A stretch of 64,000 bases of DNA from an uncultured Oscillatoriales cyanobacterium. Lineage in GTDB: Bacteria; Cyanobacteriota; Cyanobacteriia; Cyanobacteriales; Microcoleaceae. Position numbers and translations under genes: made by a program. The DNA lies in NCBI GenBank assembly GCA_903893625.1, contig CAITND010000076.1:1-64000 (forward strand), given 5' to 3'. Every line of letters starts with the position of its first letter. Position 1 is the first letter of the stretch. The notes beneath the pieces are model-generated. The model made no database searches, was not told where the DNA came from, and was given only the letters and a program-made list of their open reading frames with translations. Positions 18,680 to 27,109 of this stretch are shown here, in pieces.

Positions 18680-18886
18680 ATGACTGAACCTAAAACCGAA
18701 AAGTTAACTCGTGCTTTAAATCAACTAATTGAGGAGCATGGAATTATAAATGTTGTCCATTCTTTAGCCGATCATTGTTTTAATGAAGCTAAATTTCTAC
18801 GTCAAGATCGCAGTACAGACCTGGCTCAAAATTGGCAAGAGATTGCTGAAGGACTACAACAGATTATTAATCAGTGGGAATCTTAA
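18680..18886 (+). CDS. small helical protein of unknown function
   Basis: 68 residues, almost wholly helical: 'LTRALNQLIEEHGIINVVHS' then 'CFNEAKFLRQDRSTDLAQNW' and 'EIAEGLQQIINQWES'. It has no membrane segment and no signal. The periodic hydrophobic pattern looks real and the ATG at 18680 has an upstream purine stretch (GAGAAG). The family was not recognised with confidence. Not part of the toxin-antitoxin repeat unit. Confidence 0.65.
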   Translation: MTEPKTEKLTRALNQLIEEHGIINVVHSLADHCFNEAKFLRQDRSTDLAQNWQEIAEGLQQIINQWES

Positions 18887-19154
18887 ATTTTGAGAGATTG
18901 AGTCAGGTTACAGATCAAGATTTTAAACAGATCAGTGGGTGGTTTGAGGAACAAAAACCACCCTGTATTTTAGGTTGAGTTCCCAGTTTAATCCTGTTCT
19001 TCTATCCCTAAATCAAAATCATTGATTCTTACCTAAGAGTGAAAATCAGTTATCATTAAACCTAGAACTCAAAAACTCATACGGAATCGCAAGTCAATCC
19101 TGTGAAATAATTTTACTGTATCCGATCTATCACTTTCATTCTTAACTCAATAAT

Positions 19155-21464
19155 ATGACCAGTTCACAGCCTATTTTTTTAGATATCACCCAACATTGGG
19201 CACGTCCTTTTATTCAACGTTTGCAAGCTCAAGGCTTAATTACTGGATTTAAGGATAATACATTTTGCCCCGATCAAGACCTGACTCGTGCAGAATTTGC
19301 CACGATTTTACAAGCGGCGTTTCCCACTTCTGTTAAACGTCAATATATTCAATTTAGTGATGTTCCGAGAGATTTTTGGGCAGCAAAAGCGATTCAAACT
19401 GCTTATGAATCTGGTTTTATGTCTGGGTTTCCTGATGGACTGTTTTTACCTCAAAATCCAGTGACTCGCTTACAAGTTTTATTGGCTTTAGTTTCAGGTT
19501 TAAACTTATCTCAATCGACTAATTTAAACTTAGCTGATATTTACTATGATGCGGATCAAATTCCTAACTATGCGACTCAGGGAATCATCATAGCAACAGA
19601 TTCTAAATTGGTTGTTAATTATCCCAATCCCCCAGCTTTAAATCCTAATTTAACTGCAACACGAGGAGAAGTTGCTGCAATTGTCTATCAAGCTTTAGTG
19701 CTGCTCAAAAAAGCTGATCCGATTATTTGTCAATATATTGTAGAATTATCTAAACGGGGAATTATTCGTACAGGAACCCATCTTTCTGTCAATGGAAGAA
19801 AATGGAAGTTACCTTGGAGTCAATGGAGTTCTGGAATTGCTACCAATACGGGAATTAGTGATAAGGGAATCATCCAAGTTTTAGGGATTAATCCCTTAAA
19901 TACAACGGCGGAAAACCTACAACCTGTGAGTTGGTTTTCTTCAAGCTCTTATAAACTACCGACAACTTTTGATGCCGAATGTCGCTATTTAAAAATTAAT
20001 TCCTTGGCGGAATTATCAGGATGGGATTTAGAGATTCAAGACCAGACTCTTAACGTTATTTCTAAACTAGAAACTGTTCAAGCTTTAAGCTTTGAAGAAG
20101 GTTCTAATAGTTCTCAAATGACTGTTACCTTAAATCAACCGACTCCTTGGGAACTCTATCAACAAAATACTCAATGGGAAGTAGTTGTAGATGCTATCAC
20201 TTCTGCGACTATTGCTAAACCCTTTCAAGAACAATCTCAACCTGCACCGACTTCGGGAAATTCTGAACAACAAAATGAAGGAGAAACGGGAGGAAATGCC
20301 CAAAAACTCGCTCGTCCGATTGTTAAAATTGCCAATAATCAAACAGTAATTCAAGGAACCTTACCCGATGGTTATGGGGTGAAAGTTTCTACTTTGAATA
20401 ATCCGAATCGAATTGTTATTGAGTTACGGCAAGATTCCTTAATTGAACGCGATATTACTTGGACAAAAGGACTGCGGTGGCGACAACAATATATCACTTT
20501 AAATAATAGCCGTTTCCCGGTAGTTTGGTTAATGCTAACTCCGGGTTCTAGCTTAAATTTACGTCCAATTTGGGCAAGTCAAACGGGGATGAAAGGAATT
20601 GACAATTTAGCGAAAACAGTAGATAATTGTCAATGTTTAGGTGGCATTAATGGAGGCTATTTTAACCGAAATAATCTTTTACCTTTAGGAGCAATTCGGC
20701 GAGAGAATCAATGGTTTTCTGGGCCGATTTTAAACCGAGGGGCGATCGCTTGGAATGATGCAGGACAAGTTAAAATCGCTCGTTTGAGTTTAAAAGAAAC
20801 CTTAATTACCGCATCAGGACAACGGTTAGATTGTGAGTTACTGAATACAGGATATGTGAAAGCTGGAATTGCTCGATATACTTCCGAATGGGGCGAAAGT
20901 TATACGCCATTAGCAGGGAATGAAATTGTGATTATTGTGGAAAATAATCTAGTGAAACAACAACTAGAACAAACAAATACTACCACTGCAATTGCAATTC
21001 CTAAAAATGGTTATTTGTTGACATTGCGGTCGTTTCGGAGTGCCTTAAGTGCGTTTTCTATAGGTACATCCATCACTATAGAATCCCAAACTACACCCTC
21101 GGATTTTAATTCTTTTCCCCATATTTTAGGAGGGGGGCCATTATTATTACAAAACGGACAAGTAGTAGTTGATGCAGTCGCCGAAGGGTTTAATATTTGG
21201 TTTGCAGATCAGTCAGCAATTCGCAGCAGTGTAGGAATTACCGCCAAGGGAGAATGGCTAATTGCCACCGTTCATAACCGTGTGGGGGGTGTGGGTGCTA
21301 AATTAACAGAAATGGCGCTCCTGATGCAGCAATTAGGTGCAACGGATGCGTTAAATTTAGACGGAGGAAGTTCGACCAGTTTGGTACTTGGAGGTCAACT
21401 GTTAAACCGAATTCCCGATACCGCCGCCCCGGTTCACAATGGTTTAGGGGTGTTTCACCGATAA
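19155..21464 (+). CDS. SLH-domain protein with C-terminal phosphodiester glycosidase (NAGPA/DUF2233) domain
   Basis: 769 residues. Three S-layer homology modules occupy about 8-180 ('FLDITQHWARPFIQRLQAQG', 'FSDVPRDFWAAKAIQTAYES', a third with 'YATQGIIIATDSKL'). A middle region (about 185-400) has beta strands and an AMIN-like part 'PNRIVIELRQDSL'. The C-terminal domain, about 490-769, belongs to the phosphodiester glycosidase family ('GGINGGYF', 'DALNLDGGSSTSLVLGG', 'HNGLGVF'). Human NAGPA removes covering GlcNAc from mannose 6-phosphate. Bacterial versions are tied to exopolysaccharide. SLH modules normally bind cell-wall polymers, but no signal peptide precedes the first SLH here. Another family member is at 22470-23579. 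Confidence 0.88.
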   Translation: MTSSQPIFLDITQHWARPFIQRLQAQGLITGFKDNTFCPDQDLTRAEFATILQAAFPTSVKRQYIQFSDVPRDFWAAKAIQTAYESGFMSGFPDGLFLPQNPVTRLQVLLALVSGLNLSQSTNLNLADIYYDADQIPNYATQGIIIATDSKLVVNYPNPPALNPNLTATRGEVAAIVYQALVLLKKADPIICQYIVELSKRGIIRTGTHLSVNGRKWKLPWSQWSSGIATNTGISDKGIIQVLGINPLNTTAENLQPVSWFSSSSYKLPTTFDAECRYLKINSLAELSGWDLEIQDQTLNVISKLETVQALSFEEGSNSSQMTVTLNQPTPWELYQQNTQWEVVVDAITSATIAKPFQEQSQPAPTSGNSEQQNEGETGGNAQKLARPIVKIANNQTVIQGTLPDGYGVKVSTLNNPNRIVIELRQDSLIERDITWTKGLRWRQQYITLNNSRFPVVWLMLTPGSSLNLRPIWASQTGMKGIDNLAKTVDNCQCLGGINGGYFNRNNLLPLGAIRRENQWFSGPILNRGAIAWNDAGQVKIARLSLKETLITASGQRLDCELLNTGYVKAGIARYTSEWGESYTPLAGNEIVIIVENNLVKQQLEQTNTTTAIAIPKNGYLLTLRSFRSALSAFSIGTSITIESQTTPSDFNSFPHILGGGPLLLQNGQVVVDAVAEGFNIWFADQSAIRSSVGITAKGEWLIATVHNRVGGVGAKLTEMALLMQQLGATDALNLDGGSSTSLVLGGQLLNRIPDTAAPVHNGLGVFHR

Positions 21465-21638
21465 AAAATGCTGAGGGAGAGATGAGTATGTTACGCTATA
21501 ACGCTAGTATAGATTGCAGTTCCCATCTCCTCTTTTGTTGATTAAATCACAAACTAGGATCAAAATTTGGAATCGAAAAGATTTTTATTTTCTGATTCTT
21601 AATTATAAATGCTAAATCCTTAATTGCGGACTCCTGCC

Positions 21639-22466
21639 ATGATAACTCCGGGTGAGTTGAATTACTACTATAAAGTGTTAGATCTTAAGCCTGGTGCATC
21701 CCTAGAATTGGTGGATCAGGCTTATAAAGACTTGGCATTTATTTGGCATCCCGATCGCATTCCCGAAGAAAATCAACGATTAAGAAAAATCGCCGAGGAA
21801 AAACTTAAAGAAATTAATCAAGCGCGGGATAAATTGCGTTCTTTATTGCGTCGTTCTTCATCTCATTCAACTCAACAATCATCAACGGTTCAGCGTTCAG
21901 AATCCTATCCTAAATCGTCCTCCAATGGGTCAGGACATTCAACTTCCAACACCCATCAACGTGCGTCTTCTTCCTATCAATCTTCGACCTATCAAAGCCG
22001 TGTAAAAACTCCTGAAAATGCAACTTTTCAGCGTTCCCCAACTTCTGTTAATTATCAACCCAAAACACCACCTTCTCCATCATCACCACCACCTAAACCA
22101 ACAGAATTAAGTGGATTAAGTTTTAAAGGGGAAGATTTAAAAGAACGGGATTTTTCCAGCCGAAATTTAAGCGGTGCGGACTTAAGTGAAGCCGATTTAA
22201 GTGATGCGTTTTTACATAAAGTTAACTTAAGTGGTGCTTGTTTGTATAAAGCTAATTTATTTCGAGCTAATTTTTTACAGGCGAATTTAACCTATGCAAA
22301 TTTACAAGAAGCTAATTTAATTGGGGCTGATTTAAGTGGGGCTGATTTAAGATGTGCTAATTTAACGGGGGCTAAAGTAGGAATCGGCGATAAAATTATG
22401 GTAAAATTAACAGGAGCTAAATTACAAGGCGCTATTTTACCCGATGGAAGTGTTCATCCTCAATAA
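21639..22466 (+). CDS. DnaJ-domain protein fused to pentapeptide repeats
   Basis: 275 residues from ATG 21639 (TTG 21624 adds five). A J domain (about 3-70) contains 'YYKVLDLKPGASLELVDQAY' and the invariant HPD in 'IWHPDRIP', so it should stimulate an Hsp70 ATPase. A Ser/Pro-rich linker (about 75-160) follows. Then about 16 pentapeptide repeats of A(D/N)LxX type ('LSGADLSEADLSDAF' etc., about 165-270) would form a right-handed beta helix. DnaJ-pentapeptide fusions occur in cyanobacteria; their clients are unknown. Downstream gene converges 3 bp away. Confidence 0.88.
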   Translation: MITPGELNYYYKVLDLKPGASLELVDQAYKDLAFIWHPDRIPEENQRLRKIAEEKLKEINQARDKLRSLLRRSSSHSTQQSSTVQRSESYPKSSSNGSGHSTSNTHQRASSSYQSSTYQSRVKTPENATFQRSPTSVNYQPKTPPSPSSPPPKPTELSGLSFKGEDLKERDFSSRNLSGADLSEADLSDAFLHKVNLSGACLYKANLFRANFLQANLTYANLQEANLIGADLSGADLRCANLTGAKVGIGDKIMVKLTGAKLQGAILPDGSVHPQ

Positions 22467-22469
22467 AAA

Positions 22470-23579
22470 TTAACTATTAATAGGAATAACGGGACGTTGA
22501 CCCTCTTGGAAGTGTTTCCAAGCTGTTTTAAGTTGAGTTGGGGCGGGATAATTGCGATCATAAATCACAATCACATTCGTTAAATTTCGCCCTGGATTAA
22601 TATAAGTATCTCCGTGATAAGCTAACCCTTCCGACGCACCGCCATCTAAATTCATCGCTTCATAACATCCAATGGCTTTCATCACTTCCGCTTCTTGTTG
22701 TAACGTTAAACTCGCTAAAAATGAAACTAAAAATAGTTCTTTTCCTCCTTGAGAAAACCCTATTGCTGTGCGATATCCCTGTTCTAAAACATGAGGATCA
22801 TTAAACCCTTCTGTTTTGGGTGCTAACCAAATTTTACCCTGTTTTATTAATCGAGGGCCACAGGTTAAAGAAAACCAATGTTGATTCCATTCGGGCTTTC
22901 CTTCTAATCTAGTTGTAATCATTTCCGGGCGATTTCCGGCTTTTAACCCTAACGTAGTACCAAAATTTTCCCAACGACTATATTTTAAAAATTTGCCTTC
23001 TCCAACCATATTTCCCATGACTCTTTTTTGAGCATCTTTACTAAAAAAAGTTCCATTAGCAACGACAGCCGCCGGATACCGTTTTACAAAGTTTGTAAAG
23101 GATTCATCTCCAAAAGATTTTTGACTACTATTCGCTTGAGGTGCGTTATTCGCTAGTCCAATAGTGATTATATTTTCAGGATCAGTTAAATTAATAGTGG
23201 TTTGATAAAAAGGAATTCCTAATAACGTTTTTTGAAGAATTTGTACAGGTTGTATTGAATTTAATGGAAAATCAGAACCGTTAGGACTAGGAGAAGGAGA
23301 GTTTTGAATAATTAGGGGTTGGGGTGTGGGGGTATTAAGAATAGGAGTTTTAACAATAGTAGGAGTAGAAATTGCAGGTTGAGGTGTTGGAGAATTAACA
23401 GCAAACCGTTCTGAAAAATAGGTTTGTTTGATTTGGTTTATCAATTGTAAAGTGCGATCGCGGTTTTCAGCAATCGAGAAAAAAGCTTTTAAACCCTTGA
23501 AAATTAAGAACCCAATTAATAATAAAAAGCTGCGACGCACCATCGTTTGACAACCATTTTGTTTTTTATAATTTGGCAT
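22470..23579 (-). CDS. phosphodiester glycosidase family (DUF2233) protein with N-terminal membrane anchor
   Basis: 369 residues from ATG 23579 (TTG 23594 or ATG 23543 are alternatives). One hydrophobic helix ('RRSFLLLIGFLIFKGLKAFF') anchors or exports it. A Pro/Thr/Ser linker (about 60-110) leads to the phosphodiester glycosidase domain: 'PAAVVANGTFFSKDAQKRV', 'GPRLIKQGKIWL', 'GYRTAIGFSQGGKELFLVSF' and 'GCYEAMNLDGGASEGLAYHG'. The conserved 'NLDGG' matches the SLH-linked paralogue at 19155-21464. Likely acts on cell-surface glycans; this is an inference from family ties with exopolysaccharide loci. Confidence 0.87.
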   Translation of the reverse strand: MPNYKKQNGCQTMVRRSFLLLIGFLIFKGLKAFFSIAENRDRTLQLINQIKQTYFSERFAVNSPTPQPAISTPTIVKTPILNTPTPQPLIIQNSPSPSPNGSDFPLNSIQPVQILQKTLLGIPFYQTTINLTDPENIITIGLANNAPQANSSQKSFGDESFTNFVKRYPAAVVANGTFFSKDAQKRVMGNMVGEGKFLKYSRWENFGTTLGLKAGNRPEMITTRLEGKPEWNQHWFSLTCGPRLIKQGKIWLAPKTEGFNDPHVLEQGYRTAIGFSQGGKELFLVSFLASLTLQQEAEVMKAIGCYEAMNLDGGASEGLAYHGDTYINPGRNLTNVIVIYDRNYPAPTQLKTAWKHFQEGQRPVIPINS

Positions 23580-23640
23580 AATATTTTTTATCAATAAATA
23601 GTAATGGTCATTTTGATGTTAAATATTGTATAATATTCTT

Positions 23641-24342
23641 TTAACCTAAATAGGCTTGTTTAACTCGTTCATCCATTAATAAATCCGAGGCTTTTCCGGT
23701 AAGGGTTAAACACCCGGCTTCTAAAACATAACCTCGATCCGCAATTTCTAAGGCTAAATGGGCATTTTGTTCGACTAATAAAATCGTAACACCGGATTGA
23801 TTTAATTGACGAATTACAGAGAAGATTTCTCGAACAATTTGGGGGGCTAATCCTAAACTGGGTTCATCTAATAATAATAACTGAGGACGACTCATAACCG
23901 CACGGGCGATCGCTAACATTTGCTGTTCTCCACCGCTTAGAGTTCCTGCTAATTGATGTTTTCGTTCTGCTAACCGAGGAAAGATGATAAATTGTTTTTC
24001 AATATCCGCTTTAATTCCTAAGCGATCGCTGCGGGTATAAGCTCCTAATTCTAAATTCGTTAATATGGTTTGTCGAGATAGTATTCTCCGACCTTCAGGA
24101 CTTTGGGCTATTCCCATTTTAACGACTTGATCGGGACGTAAATTAGTAATATTTTTTCCTTGATAAAGGATTTTACCTCGGTGGGGTTCAAGTAATCGAG
24201 AAATTGTTTTTAACGTGGTACTTTTTCCGGCTCCATTGGCTCCAATTAATGTAACTATTTCCCCTTGATTCACCAGAATATTAATATCTTTTAAGGCTTG
24301 AATAGAGCCATAATTTACCGATACATTCACTAATTCTAACAT
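23641..24342 (-). CDS. livF: branched-chain/neutral amino-acid ABC transporter, ATPase subunit (LivF/NatE type)
   Basis: 233 residues. Walker A 'GANGAGKST', signature 'LSGGEQQMLAIARA', Walker B 'LLLLDEPSLGL' and the His switch 'LLVEQNAH' are all present. The short LivF-type C-terminus 'DLLMDERVKQAYLG' separates it from LivG. It is the last gene of a five-gene minus-strand operon (binding protein, two permeases, two ATPases) and lies 3 bp from livG. In Anabaena the equivalent is NatE of the N-I neutral amino-acid system. The urea transporter Urt is the main alternative, but the binding protein argues against it. Confidence 0.93.
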   Translation of the reverse strand: MLELVNVSVNYGSIQALKDINILVNQGEIVTLIGANGAGKSTTLKTISRLLEPHRGKILYQGKNITNLRPDQVVKMGIAQSPEGRRILSRQTILTNLELGAYTRSDRLGIKADIEKQFIIFPRLAERKHQLAGTLSGGEQQMLAIARAVMSRPQLLLLDEPSLGLAPQIVREIFSVIRQLNQSGVTILLVEQNAHLALEIADRGYVLEAGCLTLTGKASDLLMDERVKQAYLG

Positions 24343-24345
24343 AAT

Positions 24346-25125
24346 TTATTCATCTCCTAAATAAGCTTCAATGACAGCCGGATCATTTCTCACCATTTCC
24401 GGTTCTCCTAATGCAATTAATTTGCCAAAGTCTAAAACCGCAATGCGATCGCACAAACCCATAACTAAGGGGACATGATGTTCTATTAAAATTACCGTTA
24501 ATTGAAATTGCTTACCAATTTGTCGAATTAAATCACTGAGTTCTTTTTTCTCACTGGGATTCATTCCCGCCGCAGGTTCATCTAATAATAACAATTTCGG
24601 TTCTAAGGCTAAAGCACGAGCAATTTCTAAGCGTCGTTGGTCGCCATAGGCAAAATTACGAGCTTTTTGTTCAGCCCTTTCTGCTAATCCAAAAATTGCT
24701 AATAATTCCCTAGCTTTTTGATAGTTTTCCTGTTCGATTTTCACCCCTCGAGGTAAGCCTAAAATCCCTGAAATTAGATGAGCTTGATTATGGATATGAC
24801 GAGCAATAACAACGTTTTCTAAAGCCGATAAATTGCCAAATAACCGTAAATTTTGAAAAGTTCTGGCAATTCCTCGTTCTGCAATTTGATAGGGTTTTAA
24901 TTGAGTTATGGGACTGTTTTGATAAATTAATGATCCTTTGGAATGAGGAATTAACCCGGTAATTAAATTAAATAAAGTGGTTTTTCCGGCTCCATTTGGG
25001 CCAATTAAACCGAATATTTCTTGCTCTTGAACAGTGAAAGATACCTGATCAACGGCCAATAATCCGCCGAAATATCGGGTTAAACCTTTTACCTCTAAAA
25101 TTGGTTGTACTATTGATGAACTCAT
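24346..25125 (-). CDS. livG: branched-chain/neutral amino-acid ABC transporter, ATPase subunit (LivG/NatA type)
   Basis: 259 residues. 'GPNGAGKTTLFNLITG' is the Walker A, 'YGDQRRLEIARALA' the signature region and 'LLLLDEPAAGMNP' the Walker B, the latter with the Ala-Gly-Met-Asn typical of LivG. 'VILIEHHVPLVMGLCDRI' carries the His switch. Only 3 bp separate it from the upstream permease gene livM and from livF downstream, so the subunits are translated in near equal amounts and form the LivFG heterodimer at the inner face of the membrane. Confidence 0.94.
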   Translation of the reverse strand: MSSSIVQPILEVKGLTRYFGGLLAVDQVSFTVQEQEIFGLIGPNGAGKTTLFNLITGLIPHSKGSLIYQNSPITQLKPYQIAERGIARTFQNLRLFGNLSALENVVIARHIHNQAHLISGILGLPRGVKIEQENYQKARELLAIFGLAERAEQKARNFAYGDQRRLEIARALALEPKLLLLDEPAAGMNPSEKKELSDLIRQIGKQFQLTVILIEHHVPLVMGLCDRIAVLDFGKLIALGEPEMVRNDPAVIEAYLGDE

Positions 25126-25128
25126 GAA

Positions 25129-26091
25129 TTAACCCTTAACTGATTGTTTTTTTAAAATTGATCGGAAAGGATTGTTTCGAGCAATTTTATTTAATAATTC
25201 AGGAGTAATTAAGCCTTGAGGATAGAAAATTGATCCCAAAACCAATAACACCCCAAAAATAATTAAACGACCATCTCGCAGAAATTGGGCTAACCATAAG
25301 GGTAAACTACTCATTCCCCCCATTCCCCGTAAAACTTCGGGTAAGGCGGTAAGAATAATTCCTCCTAAAACTGGCCCCCAAAAGGTTCTTGATCCTCCAA
25401 TTAAGACAAAAGCTAAATAAATAATACTACTATCAAAGGTTCCTTGACGAGCATTCCAAGTATTGAGAAAATGGGCGCTAATCGTTCCCACTAATCCCGC
25501 TAAAATTGCCCCCAAGGTAAAGGATAACACTTTATAATAAGTCGGGTTAACTCCCATTGAATCGGCGGCTAATTCATCTTCTCGAATGGCGGTAAAAGCT
25601 CGTCCAGCTTTAATTTTTTCTAAGCGATACAAGAAAATCATACTTAGAATTAATAAGGGAATAGCAACCCATAGATATTCCAGAGAAGTTGCAAAGGGTT
25701 GAGGAATTCCAAAGATACCTACAGCCCCTCCAGTTATCTCTAAATTTAACGCTAAAACCCTTAAAATTTCTACAAAGGCAATCGTTGAAATCGCTAAATA
25801 AATGCCCCGTAATCGTAGTACCGGAATGCCTAATGCGATAGCCAAAATCGCAGAAATCAGAGCGGTTATTAGCAGTTCTAACAATAGAAAATGGAAGGGA
25901 AAAATCGTTCCTGTAAATTTAAACACTTGCGTCGATAAAATCGCGGCAATATAACCACCTAAAGCGTAAAATCCAGGGGTTGCTAAGGAGAGTTGACCCG
26001 CCATTAAAGGTAAATAAACAGACAACCCCAAAACCGATCCAAATAACATGGAAACGATTAAAAATCCATAGGTGTTGAAAAAATTAATCAT
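25129..26091 (-). CDS. livM: branched-chain/neutral amino-acid ABC transporter, permease subunit (LivM/NatD type)
   Basis: 320 residues with 9-10 hydrophobic helices. Typical LivM segments are 'SLATPGFYALGGYIAAIL', 'LRLRGIYLAISTIAFVEILR' and the cytoplasmic coupling loop 'GRAFTAIREDELAADSMGVN' that meets the ATPases. The last part 'FWGPVLGGIILTALPEVLRG' and 'GSIFYPQGL' is also standard. The protein is shorter than E. coli LivM because it lacks the N-terminal extension, as is usual in cyanobacteria. ATG 26091 is 9 bp after livH. Confidence 0.94.
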   Translation of the reverse strand: MINFFNTYGFLIVSMLFGSVLGLSVYLPLMAGQLSLATPGFYALGGYIAAILSTQVFKFTGTIFPFHFLLLELLITALISAILAIALGIPVLRLRGIYLAISTIAFVEILRVLALNLEITGGAVGIFGIPQPFATSLEYLWVAIPLLILSMIFLYRLEKIKAGRAFTAIREDELAADSMGVNPTYYKVLSFTLGAILAGLVGTISAHFLNTWNARQGTFDSSIIYLAFVLIGGSRTFWGPVLGGIILTALPEVLRGMGGMSSLPLWLAQFLRDGRLIIFGVLLVLGSIFYPQGLITPELLNKIARNNPFRSILKKQSVKG

Positions 26092-26100
26092 GGATTGTAA

Positions 26101-27051
26101 TTATACCTTTTGAATGCGTTTACGTCCTAATAATCCTTGGGGTCGAACTAATAGCATAACAAAGAGAATAGCAAAAGAAATCGCCTCTCGATAACCTGAA
26201 AAATCAGGAGGAACAAAGGCTTCTGCTAATCCTAATAATAACCCCCCAATCACCGATCCGGGAATACTCCCTAACCCTCCTAAAACAATCACTCCTAACC
26301 CTTTTAATCCAAAACCAATCCCAAAATATGGCCCCGCAATACTAACACTAGACCCGACTAAAGTTCCTGCTAATCCCGCTAAAATTCCACTGACAAAAAA
26401 CGTCAATATAATAAACTGTTCCGTGTTAATTCCTAATAAACTGGCGGTAACTTCATCTTCAGCAACAGCTTGTAACGCTTTCCCAAGTTTTGTGCAATTA
26501 ACAAAATAAGTTAATAAACCGACAATTACCGCACAAACTGAAAAAATAATCACTTGAACAGTTCTAATCATAATCGGTCGAGTCGCCGTTCCAAAATTAA
26601 TTGCTGCGGGAATATTGCCATAAATATTATCAGGAAAAGTGTAAATTTCTGCCCCAACTAAATATTGAATCACGTTGACAATAACGACCGCAGCCCCTAA
26701 ACTAGAAACTAGGGTTAATAAAGGATCTGCCCCTCTAACTCTTAACGGTTTAAAGGCTAATCGTTCTAACACAATGGAAGCTAACCCGGCTAGAATACTG
26801 CCTAGAATTAATGCTATAAAAAACGGCAATTGAAAGGGTAACTTACCATTGGCTAATAATCCATTAAACCCAAAAACACCCCCGGATAATATATAGGTAA
26901 AATAAGCACCTAAAGTAAAAATTGCACCATGAGCAAAATTAATCACTCCTAAAATTGAAAAAACAAGCGTATAACCCAAGGCAAAAATAGCGTAAACGCT
27001 ACCAATGGATAAACCATTTAAGAAAGATTGCAGGAAAAAATTAAAATCCAT
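26101..27051 (-). CDS. livH: branched-chain/neutral amino-acid ABC transporter, permease subunit (LivH/NatC type)
   Basis: 316 residues from ATG 27051, eight or so membrane helices. Diagnostic LivH segments are 'NGLSIGSVYAIFALGYTLVF', 'GVINFAHGAIFTLGAYF', the coupling loop 'GKALQAVAEDEVTASLLGIN' and 'KGLGVIVLGGLGSIPGSVIG'. A TTG at 27072 would add seven residues with no homology. It is the first gene after a perfect 24-bp palindrome that separates it from the binding-protein gene, so expression may drop between livK and livH. Confidence 0.93.
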   Translation of the reverse strand: MDFNFFLQSFLNGLSIGSVYAIFALGYTLVFSILGVINFAHGAIFTLGAYFTYILSGGVFGFNGLLANGKLPFQLPFFIALILGSILAGLASIVLERLAFKPLRVRGADPLLTLVSSLGAAVVIVNVIQYLVGAEIYTFPDNIYGNIPAAINFGTATRPIMIRTVQVIIFSVCAVIVGLLTYFVNCTKLGKALQAVAEDEVTASLLGINTEQFIILTFFVSGILAGLAGTLVGSSVSIAGPYFGIGFGLKGLGVIVLGGLGSIPGSVIGGLLLGLAEAFVPPDFSGYREAISFAILFVMLLVRPQGLLGRKRIQKV

Positions 27052-27082
27052 ATTCTCATAGAAACAAATCAAGAATTACATC

Positions 27083-27106
27083 AGAGATGCGCCATGGCGC
27101 ATCTCT
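27083..27106 (-). promoter_or_regulatory. perfect 24-bp palindrome between livK and livH
   Basis: AGAGATGCGCCATGGCGCATCTCT is fully self-complementary. It starts 4 bp after the livK stop codon and ends 32 bp before the livH start. In an operon this position fits a stem-loop that protects the 3' end of the binding-protein message or ends a share of transcripts, so that livK is made in excess of the membrane subunits. It may instead be a dispersed palindromic repeat that landed here. No T-run follows on the minus strand. Confidence 0.7.
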
Positions 27107-27109
27107 ACA

